From: Calothrix sp. PCC 7716
GTDB taxonomy: Bacteria > Cyanobacteriota > Cyanobacteriia > Cyanobacteriales > Nostocaceae
Reading direction: 5' to 3'
Length of the DNA: 64,000 nucleotides
NCBI RefSeq assembly: GCF_019977735.1
Contig: NZ_AP025018.1
Location: 5,460,580-5,524,579, forward strand
Part shown: positions 35,400-44,224 of the stretch, in pieces
Layout of the letters: each line of letters begins with the position of its first letter
How positions within the stretch are numbered: the first letter of the stretch is position 1
The notes under the pieces: model-generated
Databases searched by the model: none
What the model was told of the DNA's origin: nothing
Seen by the model: only the letters and a program-made list of their open reading frames with translations
Made by a program: the position numbers and the translations under genes

Positions 35400-36065
35400 T
35401 CAACGCTGCGACTGTAGTTTTCTAATTTCTGCTTGCACGTCGATAGCAATCTGTAATGATTGATTAAGAAGTTGAGCATATTCGCTCGCTTCTGTGCTAA
35501 CTTGCAGAGCTTGCAGGTTAGATAAATTATTTATAGATAATTCTTGATTATTCGCAAGCAGTTCTTTATTATCCCGCAAAATACGTTCAGTTTTTAATGC
35601 CCGTACCAAATCTTCGCGAATTAGCTGTAGTCCTGAAATAACTTTTTCTCGGTCTTCGATATGTGAAGTTTTATTTCCTGATGTTGCTAGTTGGTCGCTA
35701 ATGTGAATTGATTGAATTACTGCATGGTATCTATCGACTTCATCTAAAAGTACTGTGACGACTTTTGGACATGTTTTTAGGCGCCAGAACCAGCGTCCGA
35801 TTAGTACAATTATTGGTACTATAATTATTAAGGCCAGTCCCAACGGTATAGATGTACCGATGGTAGGTAATATTAGAAAAGCATAAATAAATCCAACTAT
35901 AAGGGGAGTTAGTGCTAAGGCTACCATTAGCTCGTTGCCAATAAATCCTAAGCGCTTCTTTTTATCGCGCATTATTGAGGGTCGAAATACCTCGTCTGGG
36001 TCAAACCCTGTTAAACGTCTGAGTTCTCCCTTACTAATTTCTAAACCGAGTAAGTCTGTTTCCAC
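35400..36065 (-). CDS. Two-helix membrane protein with coiled-coil tail, unknown
   Basis: The 221-residue product (GTG start) has a cytoplasmic N-terminal segment (EISKGELRRLTGFDPDEVF), two membrane helices (about 47-68 and 71-93) and a charged coiled-coil C-terminal half (EDREKVISGLQLIREDLVR onward). No family is recognised. The first 70 residues resemble the 83-residue protein at 42648-42899 in order of features (KELKKAIGL, basic KTKR, then helix), suggesting paralogues flanking the region between. It is 7 bases upstream of the OtnK-like gene on the same strand and probably co-transcribed. Confidence 0.65.
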   Translation of the reverse strand: METDLLGLEISKGELRRLTGFDPDEVFRPSIMRDKKKRLGFIGNELMVALALTPLIVGFIYAFLILPTIGTSIPLGLALIIIVPIIVLIGRWFWRLKTCPKVVTVLLDEVDRYHAVIQSIHISDQLATSGNKTSHIEDREKVISGLQLIREDLVRALKTERILRDNKELLANNQELSINNLSNLQALQVSTEASEYAQLLNQSLQIAIDVQAEIRKLQSQR

Positions 36066-36586
36066 GATAATTTTCCTTATGTAGCACGTATATTCTAATT
36101 GGAAAAAAAGGGTCGCGTATAGAGATGTACTCTATTCACAACCCAGGTAGAATGCTTGGATGCATGAGGAAAATGCACCTTAATCAACTTACGTACTGTA
36201 GGTATGCGATATACGTTGGTTAGCATGTCGCATCTATTAAGAGACTACAAGAGCAAAAACATTATTTCGTGAACATTGGCAACAGATATAACGGATGCAA
36301 CGGATAGTTAATAATATCCTGTATATATTAATTCTTCTAGAACTTGTGGAAATTGTGGAACAGGCATCCCTGCCTGTATCTTCATCACATTTATAGTAAA
36401 TATTTTTACCACAGAGGCACAGAGAAGCCAGCGCCGTGCGGGGGTTCCCCCCGTTGAGGCGACTGGCGCGACACAGAGAGAAGAGTTGAATAAATTTTTA
36501 ATGCTAAAAGTACCTCTTGTCCCCCCCCTTATTAAGCAGGGCTAGGGGGGATTATTCATGGTATAAAAATTTTAAGAGTGTAACAA
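36066..36586. other. Gene-free, repeat-filled spacer
   Basis: About 520 bases with no gene. It contains a GGCATCCCTGCC palindrome (36353-36378), a nested palindrome repeat (36404-36485, listed separately) and a C-tract/G-tract element (36521-36551) related to 950-1035. Confidence 0.6.
36404..36485. repeat. Nested element: GCCAGCGCC-type palindrome inside ACCACAGAGGCAC repeat
   Basis: ACCACAGAGGCACAGAGA is interrupted by a G/C-rich stretch of about 43 bases (GCCAGCGCCGTGCGGGGG, TTCCCCCCGTTGAGGC, GACTGGCGC), then continues as ACACAGAGAGAAGAG. The same G/C core occurs, reversed, at 43255-43300 and 45791-45830, almost unchanged. Confidence 0.8.
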
Positions 36587-36901
36587 ATGAAAACACATTT
36601 AATTTATCCACTTGGATACAGAGTAATAAGACGCGGTGTCAAAGATTCTAAACTATTGTGGTTCTTTCAGAGAGTAGAGGTTTTCTTTAATCCTACTAAT
36701 TTTTCAGTATCTGATATTTCGGATATTGAAGGTATGTTTGGCGCCACTAAAGCATCAGTTGTTACAGAGCTATTTAAGATTAATGGTGGTAAGCTGGGAC
36801 ATTATCTGGCTAATCTCATTGATAAAAAATATTACTATTTTGGTAATAATCAGGAGGATGTAAAAGCCAAATTTATTGAATTAGGAGTTGTTATAAATTA
36901 A
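36587..36901 (+). CDS. Hypothetical protein
   Basis: A 104-residue soluble basic protein with a mixed helix/strand pattern (VFFNPTNFSVSDISDIEGMF, GGKLGHYLANLIDKKYYYF). I recognise no family. ATG at 36587 follows repeat sequence. It overlaps the convergent HEAT-protein 3' part by four bases. Confidence 0.45.
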   Translation: MKTHLIYPLGYRVIRRGVKDSKLLWFFQRVEVFFNPTNFSVSDISDIEGMFGATKASVVTELFKINGGKLGHYLANLIDKKYYYFGNNQEDVKAKFIELGVVIN

Positions 36902-37305
36902 GTATCAAACAATAAAGTAAATTGTGCTTTTTCAGCAACCATTGGGGAAGGGTCGTTGCGGAATGCATACAATCTCTGTTTTAGCTCATCGTTCCAACCT
37001 TGAACTTTTGATTGAGTAATTAGTGCTGCAAGTGCAATACAACGTAATTTTTCATCATCGCTCGGCGCCAAAATCTCTTCTAAATGTATTAGCTCGTTTA
37101 TATCATTCCTACTACTTATTTTTTCTAGACCTTGTACTGCTCTAAATAAAACTTCATAGTGCATTTTTCCTTCCAGAGCTAGCTGTTGAAAGAATGTTGC
37201 TAGTTCTTCCCAAGGTAAAGCGTATACTGCTAAACTAACTTGTAAAGTCACAGTTAGTGGGTCTTCTCGCATTGCTTCAATAACAGCACGCGCTGTTGGT
37301 AACAT
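36898..37305 (-). CDS. 3' part of the giant HEAT-repeat protein, in a shifted frame
   Basis: This frame gives 135 residues from ATG 37305. Homology-like helical sequence extends upstream of that ATG (LLDIGRHLSRTLSWERQQ from about 37360), overlapping the end of the preceding frame. I therefore read it as the real C-terminus of the HEAT protein, displaced by one base. It contains two or three HEAT-like helix pairs, for example SDDEKLRCIALAALITQSK. It could also be translated separately. Confidence 0.65.
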   Translation of the reverse strand: MLPTARAVIEAMREDPLTVTLQVSLAVYALPWEELATFFQQLALEGKMHYEVLFRAVQGLEKISSRNDINELIHLEEILAPSDDEKLRCIALAALITQSKVQGWNDELKQRLYAFRNDPSPMVAEKAQFTLLFDT

Positions 37306-40114
37306 CTGTTGCCGTTCCCATGACAGTGTACGTGAAAGATGCCTTCCTATATCTAGTAAAGTGCGACGGTTGGATAGTATACTTTTTACAGTGGCGCCAA
37401 TTAATTATATCAGCAGAATTTTTATAGGTTGTAAACACTGCGTATACTGCAGCCGACGACTCTTTAAATAAAGGCGAATTTATATTTTGTAGTAGAGTTG
37501 GTAAAAGTATTTGCTCGCTATTATTAACAGGTAAATCACGACAGCGTTCCAGTACGTCTATACGAACTAGAGGGTCAGGGTGGGTTAATAGTATTGAAAG
37601 TAATTCTAATAGTTGCCGTTGAGCATTTTGTGAAAGTCTATCTGTAGGCAGGCGCCCAACTACTTTTGCTATGGCTGTATCGGATGAACTTGCGGCGCCA
37701 AATAATATTAACCATGTGTCGGAGCGTTCTAAATGATTCCATAATGCTCGTAGAAATGCTACGCGCACGTCACGGTGTAAATTACGTTCATTCCAGCTAA
37801 TTAATTCAGTATATGCTTCTTCTGAAGATAGCTCACCTAATAAACGTACTACTTCTTTTGCAACGGTTACTTTATTTAAAGGTATTGCGCGTAGGGTTTG
37901 TAATGCTTGGTTTTCAGGCATTTGTAAAAGTATACTCCGCAGCGCATAAATAGCAATACGCGCGCGGTCATCGTTCATTGCTTCGATAAGTATGGCAATA
38001 CCGTGAGGACTATCTAAATGTGGAAGCGCTTGTAATGCGGCATCGCGAACGGCTATTTTTGGATTATCTTGATTTGTTAATTCTAGTAACCTTGTTGGTT
38101 GTATTGCTGGAAGTGCAGCAAGTTGATTGACTACACGTATTAAAGTTGGAATATCGCGGTCATTATCTTGAGTAACTTCCTCAAGGGTTTTTTGGAAAAT
38201 TTCTTGCTGTTGTGTTGTCCAATGATAAAACCCCTTTGTTAAAGGCAGTACATAACGAGTTTTGCCAGTACTAAAGCGACCAGTGTAAGCTTGTTGTCCC
38301 AAAAACGGTGTAATTAAATCCTGTCGGCGCCGATGTAAAAAATCATAAACTGTATATTGAGTTATCCAACTAGGGTCTTGCTGTAATAGTTGAGGAATAA
38401 GTTCGTTTAACTTATCTCGTCGATGTTGTGCAATTAAATCAAGCGCTTGGGATGCAACCGAATTGTTTTTCGTATCCTTGATTATATGCTCTAATATCTC
38501 TACTAAACCATCAAATACTTTTAAACGGCGCCCAATACTTCGTGCAGCAGTAATAATATTACTTTCACGTTCCCGCGTTTGCCAAGATTGTAGTACTGGA
38601 AGTAAAGAGGGAGCAATTCTTAATATATCGTTATCAGAAAGCCTTTCATCTAAGTTGTAAAAACTAACTTGTCCTCGTTGCTGTACTAAAAAAGCAAGTT
38701 GTTGAGCAGACCAAGCAGGATGAAAAGGTAAAATTTGAATAACCAAACGTTCGGCTGCGCTGGCTGTAGTGTAAGACAAGTCAGCAGCGTTAAGAGCATC
38801 GTTGATAATTTGACTTAAATCTTCTAAATGCTGAGAATGCCAAATACTAGGAGCTAAAGCAGATAGTTCTCCTATTATGGCGCCGCGTATAGGGTCTTGT
38901 TCGTTACGCCTTTGTTTTACAATATTGAGAATTTCAGAAGCATAGGAACGATTATAACGAGTTGCGGAAACTAGTATGGAAAGTGCTAGTTTACGTAAAT
39001 CAGGCTCTGGGTCACGAATATACACATCCAAAAACGCACGCGCATCCTCCCAAGGAAGGAAAGCTGCATAAGGTAGACGTTGATATGGAGCAGTAATAAG
39101 TGCTGGTGAGTTTAAATGATATTGTGCTTCTTGCTGACGAATGTGACGAGGTAAATATGAGATAATTTCTGCTGTTAGACAACCTTCACTGTTACGCCAA
39201 CTGTTTGCAAAAGTATTGTAGAGAATTTCTCGCTGCTGCGGCGCCAGTAAATGTAATATATATTGTTCGTTGATTGTATTTTTGCGTGTATTGATTAGTG
39301 CAATAAGTTGCTGTGTTTCTAACTTGTGAGCAACTTTGTCAAAGCTGACCTTAGCTGTATCGGTTGAATTTAAGATTAAATCAGCAATAAGTTTCGGGCA
39401 ACGCTCGGCTAAAGGTTGTAAATTTAGTTTCGATAATGGAATGGTACGAGATACCGCCCGACAGATGGAAAGCGCTGTTTCTGGGAAAAGTTCTGAAAGT
39501 ACAGGTAAAACAACATTTACACGGGTTACTAGTCTAGGGTCATAACCACTGTTTGTCTGAGCTTGGTTTTGTAGTAACTCACTAACAATTTGCGGATGCA
39601 ACCGTGCTAAAACGTACCACTCATTAATTCCGTAAAGGTCAATAGCTGCTTCTATATAACGTTCGACAACTTTAGATGAAGCATATGGTAATAACCGACC
39701 AAACTTATCATCATTACCTGCATTAGCAAGTTGGTTAATAAAAGTATCAATACAATTTTGACGACGGCGCCTTAATAACCGTTTGAGTAGATAGCGACGT
39801 TGTTTGAATGTAGCATTATTGAGAGCAACTTGGACTTGCGTGTCCGAGGCAACTAAAACAAGCAACCTTATTGCCAGAGAGCGAACTCCCTGTGAAACAT
39901 CACCAAAAGCACGTAACGCTCTGGCGCCATCATAACTTCCATAGCAAGAGTGTAGAGCAAGAATACGTTCGGAAAAATCACCTTGTTCTAAAGCGTCTAA
40001 AATATCGTTTGCTTGAGCATCGGTTAAATATTGGCGCCCAAGTTCTATCATACGACGCACTCTGTCTTGGTAAGTTAACGGTTCTAATTGCTGAAGAAGT
40101 TGCTCAATAGTCAT
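37277..40114 (-). CDS. Giant HEAT-repeat protein, frameshifted near its 3' end
   Basis: The frame encodes 945 residues of nearly continuous alpha-helical HEAT-like repeats (for example PDLRKLALSILVSATRYN, PKIAVRDAALQALPHLD, RARIAIYALRSILLQM). No catalytic domain, membrane helix or signal is visible. The last 38 residues, rich in Cys, Thr and Tyr, do not look like HEAT sequence. The natural continuation lies in another frame from about 37395 downward (36898-37305 entry). A one-base gain or two-base loss close to the GGCGCC at 37393 would explain it. The intact protein would have about 1070 residues. HEAT proteins act as scaffolds; the partner is unknown. It is divergent from the AAA-HNH pair. 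Confidence 0.7.
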   Translation of the reverse strand: MTIEQLLQQLEPLTYQDRVRRMIELGRQYLTDAQANDILDALEQGDFSERILALHSCYGSYDGARALRAFGDVSQGVRSLAIRLLVLVASDTQVQVALNNATFKQRRYLLKRLLRRRRQNCIDTFINQLANAGNDDKFGRLLPYASSKVVERYIEAAIDLYGINEWYVLARLHPQIVSELLQNQAQTNSGYDPRLVTRVNVVLPVLSELFPETALSICRAVSRTIPLSKLNLQPLAERCPKLIADLILNSTDTAKVSFDKVAHKLETQQLIALINTRKNTINEQYILHLLAPQQREILYNTFANSWRNSEGCLTAEIISYLPRHIRQQEAQYHLNSPALITAPYQRLPYAAFLPWEDARAFLDVYIRDPEPDLRKLALSILVSATRYNRSYASEILNIVKQRRNEQDPIRGAIIGELSALAPSIWHSQHLEDLSQIINDALNAADLSYTTASAAERLVIQILPFHPAWSAQQLAFLVQQRGQVSFYNLDERLSDNDILRIAPSLLPVLQSWQTRERESNIITAARSIGRRLKVFDGLVEILEHIIKDTKNNSVASQALDLIAQHRRDKLNELIPQLLQQDPSWITQYTVYDFLHRRRQDLITPFLGQQAYTGRFSTGKTRYVLPLTKGFYHWTTQQQEIFQKTLEEVTQDNDRDIPTLIRVVNQLAALPAIQPTRLLELTNQDNPKIAVRDAALQALPHLDSPHGIAILIEAMNDDRARIAIYALRSILLQMPENQALQTLRAIPLNKVTVAKEVVRLLGELSSEEAYTELISWNERNLHRDVRVAFLRALWNHLERSDTWLILFGAASSSDTAIAKVVGRLPTDRLSQNAQRQLLELLSILLTHPDPLVRIDVLERCRDLPVNNSEQILLPTLLQNINSPLFKESSAAVYAVFTTYKNSADIINWRHCKKYTIQPSHFTRYRKASFTYTVMGTATDVTNSACCY

Positions 40115-40225
40115 TTTTGTATGGAGTAAGTTTGTGCTTACTTATCCGTTATAAGCTTTTATATGCTTGAATGCACAGTGTAAATTTTCGTATTGTTGTG
40201 GGATGGGTTGCGCTTTTCGTTGCGA

Positions 40226-40280
40226 TAAAGGCGCCGTCTTCAAAGAGATAGAAAAGAGTTGCACGCAAATTGATACTGCC
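40226..40280. repeat. GGCGCCGT...AGTTGCACG repeat
   Basis: GGCGCCGTCTTCAAAGAG and AGAGTTGCACGCAAATTGAT match the right-hand part of the repeat at 43050-43100. It lies in the divergent spacer between the HEAT gene and the AAA gene. Confidence 0.55.
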
Positions 40281-40327
40281 ACTTTAAGTTAATATTGATT
40301 AAAACAGAAGGTAAGGGTAGTAATTAA

Positions 40328-41590
40328 ATGTTAAAAGAACTTCACCTCCAACAAGTTGGTCCATCTAGTCATTTTGATGTTGAATTCACTGATAGACTAA
40401 ATATATTTACAGGCGATAATGGTTTAGGCAAAAGCTTTTTACTTGATGTTGCTTGGTGGGTACTTACTGGAAATTGGGTAGACCAACCTGCTTATCCACA
40501 AAGTCATACTTCGGAAGTGCCAAAAATTACCTCTAAAATTAATACAAAAAATTGGGGAATAATTTTTCCAGAAATAGGCTTCGACAGTCACTTTAATTTT
40601 TCTGAACAAAAATGGCAGGGAAATTGGTCAAAAGATAACTTGTCAAAAAGTTTGGTTATTTATGTTCGCGTTGATGGCGGATTTTCAGTATTTGACCCCG
40701 CACGTCAACGAGATAATGCTTATAACTTTAACCCAGATACCCTTTGGAATGGTTTAAGATTAAAAGGTAAAGTTGTTTGTAACGGTCTAATTCAAGATTG
40801 GATTACATGGCAAAATCAACCATTAAAATATCCATTTAAATTATTTTCTAACGTTATCAAAAAACTGGCGCCTCACCCATCGGAATGGATAGAAATTGGA
40901 GAACCAACACGGGTTTCTGTAGAAGATGTACGCGATATCCCTACAGTTAACCTTCCTTATGGTAATGTACCTGTAACTCAAGCTTCTGCCGGGATGAAAC
41001 GTATTTTGGGACTTGCTTATTTACTTGTTTGGACTTGGTACGAGCATACAAAAGCTTCAGAACTGCGACAGCAAGACCCAGTAAGTCAAATAGTTTTACT
41101 AATAGATGAAGTAGAATCTCACCTGCATCCTCGCTGGCAAAGAGTAATTTTACCAGCTATTTTAGATGTGGCATGTGATTTACAAAACAATATTAACATA
41201 CAGGCTTTAATCACTACCCATTCTCCACTAGTGCTTGCTTCCTTAGAACCAAATTTTCAAGAATCAGAAGATAGATTATTTTTATTTAAATTAGAAAATA
41301 GAGAAGTTACCCTAGATGAAATACCTTGGTCAAAACAAGGAGATACAGTAGGATGGTTAACCTCAGAAATTTTTGGGCTAAAACAAGCGCGTTCTCAAGA
41401 AGCTGAAATTGCTATTGAAGCTGCAGAAGCATGGATGCGCGATTCAGATATGAGTACTTTCCCTGAAAACTTGAGAACACAAGCACAAATACATCAAGAA
41501 CTGCTAAGAGTTTTACCCGGTCACGACCAATTTTGGCCTCGTTGGATAGTAACATCAGAAAGAAAAAATTCTGATTTATCAGGGGTATAA
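40328..41590 (+). CDS. AAA/ABC-type ATPase (AAA_21), PtuA-like
   Basis: The 420-residue soluble ATPase has Walker A FTGDNGLGKSFLLD (about 28-41), an ABC-type signature VTQASAGMKRILGLAYLL, Walker B IVLLIDEVESHLHP and the H-loop ALITTHSPLVLAS. This is the arrangement of OLD/RecF-like AAA_21 ATPases found in defence systems such as Septu (PtuA), Gabija and retron modules. The HNH gene follows after 5 bases, giving a two-gene unit like Septu. The C-terminal 100 residues are helical and could bind the partner. Phage defence is inferred. Confidence 0.8.
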   Translation: MLKELHLQQVGPSSHFDVEFTDRLNIFTGDNGLGKSFLLDVAWWVLTGNWVDQPAYPQSHTSEVPKITSKINTKNWGIIFPEIGFDSHFNFSEQKWQGNWSKDNLSKSLVIYVRVDGGFSVFDPARQRDNAYNFNPDTLWNGLRLKGKVVCNGLIQDWITWQNQPLKYPFKLFSNVIKKLAPHPSEWIEIGEPTRVSVEDVRDIPTVNLPYGNVPVTQASAGMKRILGLAYLLVWTWYEHTKASELRQQDPVSQIVLLIDEVESHLHPRWQRVILPAILDVACDLQNNINIQALITTHSPLVLASLEPNFQESEDRLFLFKLENREVTLDEIPWSKQGDTVGWLTSEIFGLKQARSQEAEIAIEAAEAWMRDSDMSTFPENLRTQAQIHQELLRVLPGHDQFWPRWIVTSERKNSDLSGV

Positions 41591-41595
41591 TGTAG

Positions 41596-42168
41596 ATGAT
41601 ACCATTTAACCCTCCACCAGAGCCACCTAATTTTGATAAAGAAGTAAGGCAACCAGGAAATGCTTGGCTATTAAAAAATCCAGACCCAAAAAAAGGAACT
41701 AAGAATTATTGGTCGCCATTTAAAAGCATTTTAGCTGATGGTTTCAAGAATCTTTGTGGCTATTCGGCAATGTATGAACCAGTTGGGACGGTAGACCATT
41801 TTTTAAGCCGTGATAATTATCGTAGTTTAGCTTACGAATGGAGTAATTTACGCTTTGCTTCTGCTTGGATTAATAGTACAAAAGGCACTCTTGACGACAA
41901 AGTACTTGACCCTTTTGACTTAGGAGAACACTGGTTTGAAATCTTACTGCCTTCCCTACAATTAGTGTTAACAGATAAAGTTCCTCCACAACAACGCCAA
42001 AAAGCACAATTCACATTAGAGCGGTTGCGGTTACAAGATGATGAAAGGGTATTGCGCCAGCGTCAAGCATGGTATCAATTATATTTGGATAAAGATATTA
42101 CTCTACAAGGTTTAGAAAAAAGGGCGCCTTTAATTGCCCGTGCTATTAAAAAACAGCAGGGAGCATAA
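41596..42168 (+). CDS. HNH-endonuclease-like protein, PtuB-like
   Basis: The 190-residue protein has the HNH pattern of the PtuB/TIGR02646 group: FKNLCGYSAMYEPVGTVDHF gives the Asp-His pair, YRSLAYEWSNLRFASAWINS the central Asn and the second Asn, and STKGTLDDKVLDPFD the trailing Lys and DP. The usual zinc-binding CxxC pairs are reduced (CGYS instead of CxYC; no Cys near WINS), so this is a zinc-less variant. Translation is likely coupled to the ATPase. In Septu the ATPase activates the nuclease on infection. Confidence 0.75.
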   Translation: MIPFNPPPEPPNFDKEVRQPGNAWLLKNPDPKKGTKNYWSPFKSILADGFKNLCGYSAMYEPVGTVDHFLSRDNYRSLAYEWSNLRFASAWINSTKGTLDDKVLDPFDLGEHWFEILLPSLQLVLTDKVPPQQRQKAQFTLERLRLQDDERVLRQRQAWYQLYLDKDITLQGLEKRAPLIARAIKKQQGA

Positions 42169-42289
42169 GTGGCGCCAGCATTTCTCATAACTTTAGCGCT
42201 TCGGCTTGCGCTAGTATAGATTGGTCGAGTTAGTCGATAGCATATTGGGTTTGTTGGGAATAAGTGTTTGCCTTGATTGAGAAATTAAA

Positions 42290-42706
42290 ATGGAAACGAT
42301 AGAAAGTAAGATATTGCATTACCTTAGTCACTTACAAGATATAGATTATTTAGCTGCAATTGTTAACTCGGTATCTGACACAGAGCTATGCAATATAATC
42401 AACGAACTTTTACAATCAGGGGATAATGAAATTATTGGCTCAACTTGTCTCTTCATTCAAGATTTGCTAATTCTAGGTTCTCGACATCATAATCGTGAGA
42501 AGTTTGTAAAAGGTTATCCAGAGTCTTTAATTGTTAAAAATCTTGAACAACTTCTTTTTTCTCCAAACCATTTTACCCGAAAGCAAGTAGTGTATACCTT
42601 GGGTAAAGCTTGTAGCTATAGCAGTACGAAAGTATTGAATCAAGCATTTAATATATATCGAGACATTTATCCACTTCTTCGAGAATACTATTTTGGTTTT
42701 TTCTGA
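42290..42706 (+). CDS. Small HEAT-like helical protein
   Basis: The 138 residues are predicted all helical with HEAT-like pairs (NEIIGSTCLFIQDLLILGS, NHFTRKQVVYTLGKACSYS). It ends abruptly (LLREYYFGFF) within the 3' end of the opposing gene at 42648, so it may be truncated. It starts 121 bases after the HNH gene and could be part of the same unit or an independent remnant. Confidence 0.5.
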   Translation: METIESKILHYLSHLQDIDYLAAIVNSVSDTELCNIINELLQSGDNEIIGSTCLFIQDLLILGSRHHNREKFVKGYPESLIVKNLEQLLFSPNHFTRKQVVYTLGKACSYSSTKVLNQAFNIYRDIYPLLREYYFGFF

Positions 42707-42899
42707 ATATATTCCACTTAATTAAATAGTACGCATAACCTATCTCAAGTCCACCAGAAAGCAATAAAATTGGAATTAAAAGAATAGATAATCGTTTTGT
42801 TTTGACTGCTTTATGCGCCCATATATCCCCATGACTCAATCCGATAGCTTTTTTTAATTCTTTCTCAGTGATGTAAAAATCTTGTATATTTATGTGCAT
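42648..42899 (-). CDS. Small membrane protein, paralogue of the 35400-36065 N-terminus
   Basis: An 83-residue protein with a cytoplasmic N-terminus (YITEKELKKAIGLSHGDIW), a basic patch (KAVKTKRL) and one or two helices (SILLIPILLLSGGLEIGYAYYL, abbreviated). The order matches the N-terminal third of the 221-residue protein at 35400. It overlaps the convergent HEAT-like gene by 59 bases, so one of the two 3' ends is probably damaged. Confidence 0.45.
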   Translation of the reverse strand: MHINIQDFYITEKELKKAIGLSHGDIWAHKAVKTKRLSILLIPILLLSGGLEIGYAYYLIKWNIFRKNQNSILEEVDKCLDIY

Positions 42900-42976
42900 A
42901 CTATAAATATATATGTAGAGTATGTAGATAAGATTTCATTTTACTACAGTTGATTTATCAGCTTTTCCGGAAAACT

Positions 42977-43110
42977 TAGAAACCTGGTTTCTTTTTCGAT
43001 AATTTGTAATAAAAACGACGATTTACGTAGAAACCAGGTTTCTGGTATTGGCGCCGTTTTGAAAGAAATAAAAAAAGGGTTGCACGTAAATTAATACTGT
43101 GACAACCCGT
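42977..43110. repeat. Extended GAAACC repeat joined to the GGCGCCGT...TTGCACG repeat
   Basis: The first part matches 33970-34045 (AGAAACCTGGTTTCTTTTT, AATAAAAACGACG, GTAGAAACCAGGTTTCTG). The second part, from GGCGCCGTTTTGAAAG to CTGTGACAACCC, matches 40226-40280. The two halves occur separately elsewhere. Confidence 0.7.
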
Positions 43111-43233
43111 GAAACTTTCAACGTACTGTGTTAATGCTTATAAAAACCTCAGAAACCAAAGTTAATTAGCATATCGCATCCTAAAAAAGCTACACGAGTA
43201 TCAGTATATTTTCCAGATAAGTTAGCTTTTATT

Positions 43234-43322
43234 TCTTCTCTGTTCTCTCTGTGTCGCGCCAGTCGCCTCAACGGGGGGAACCCCCGCACGGCGCTGGCTT
43301 CTCTGCGCCTCTGTGGTAAAAA
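43234..43322. repeat. Nested G/C palindrome repeat, second copy
   Basis: In reverse orientation to 36404-36485: CTCTCTGTGTCGCGCCAGTC, GCCTCAACGGGGGGAACCCC, CGCACGGCGCTGGC, then TTCTCTGCGCCTCTGTGGTA. Confidence 0.8.
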
Positions 43323-43414
43323 ACATAACTTCACAGATTTTGCGGTTATACAAATATACTTGAATGTTGGGTTTCCCTGCGGGACACTACGTGAACGCAA
43401 AGCCTTCACCCAAC

Positions 43415-44224
43415 CTACAGGCGCCGATATTGGTATACTCTAGGCAGGCGCCACCAAGGATATTGAGGATATTCGTGATGTTCTTCGTGGTAGCCGAAGT
43501 GATAGCAGGTGATGAAGGATAACCAAGCTGGACGTTCGATAGTATGAGAGCGATGTGGTTGTTTATAACCGTTTGTTGGTTCGCGGTGTGGTTCAAAAGT
43601 ACCGAAGTAAAATAATTGTAGTGAACTAAGGATGGGAGGAATAACCCAAAAATACCTCATGTTCGCTTCGGGTATATGTAATAAACGGGTTATAACGTTG
43701 AAGATAACCATTAATGTAATTATCTGGCGCCAACTCCAGTAACGCTTCATGAAATATGAGTACCAAGCGAAAAAGTTTTTGCGCTGACCATCATGAAAGT
43801 CTGGGTCTAACTCACTTGCTGGGTGTTTATGGTGTTGATGATGTTTTTTTAGTAGTTTTTTATATGATAAACAACCGTAGAGTATTAAGCATAATGAACC
43901 AATAAAGTGATTAATTTTAACGTTGCTAGTTAAAACTGACCCATGCATGGCATCATGTGCCGTAATAAATAAACCTGTATAAATAAAGGTTTGCCACAAA
44001 ATAGCAGCGACAAAAGTAAAAGGATTGAGTGTGTGTATATCTATAGATAATAAATAAATTAAGCTCACCGCCCAAATAATTATTATAGATACAGGAATCA
44101 ACAGTGATTTATATGTCAATGTTCCTGTGTCTGGAAGAGGTTCAATTTGATAATTTGAATATTCTGTAGTTTTTAGCACATGAATACCTAGTTTTGCTGA
44201 CAATAAAGAATAAAATCTAGCCAT
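43415..44224 (-). CDS. crtW: Beta-carotene ketolase
   Basis: The 269-residue membrane di-iron oxygenase adds 4-keto groups to beta-carotene to make echinenone/canthaxanthin. The histidine clusters of CrtW are complete: FITAHDAMHGSVL, KKHHQHHKHPASELDPDFHD, LQLFYFGTFEPHR and CYHFGYHEEHHEYPQYPWW. Four hydrophobic helices lie between them. Cyanobacteria carry CrtW or CrtO; keto-carotenoids also serve the orange carotenoid protein. The 3' end overlaps a dispersed repeat by a few bases. Confidence 0.93.
   Translation of the reverse strand: MARFYSLLSAKLGIHVLKTTEYSNYQIEPLPDTGTLTYKSLLIPVSIIIIWAVSLIYLLSIDIHTLNPFTFVAAILWQTFIYTGLFITAHDAMHGSVLTSNVKINHFIGSLCLILYGCLSYKKLLKKHHQHHKHPASELDPDFHDGQRKNFFAWYSYFMKRYWSWRQIITLMVIFNVITRLLHIPEANMRYFWVIPPILSSLQLFYFGTFEPHREPTNGYKQPHRSHTIERPAWLSFITCYHFGYHEEHHEYPQYPWWRLPRVYQYRRL

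Larger units (their letters stand above)
42900..43414. other. Gene-free, repeat-filled spacer
   Basis: About 515 bases made mostly of repeats: the GAAACC element (42977-43110), a nested G/C palindrome (43234-43322) and a GTTGGGTTT...CCCAACCTACAG element (43364-43420). No gene is visible. Confidence 0.6.

Noticed and set aside
37277-37420. Programmed -1 frameshift in the HEAT gene
   Set aside because: The required shift is +1 or -2, and no X XXY YYZ site with a following structure was seen at the right place.
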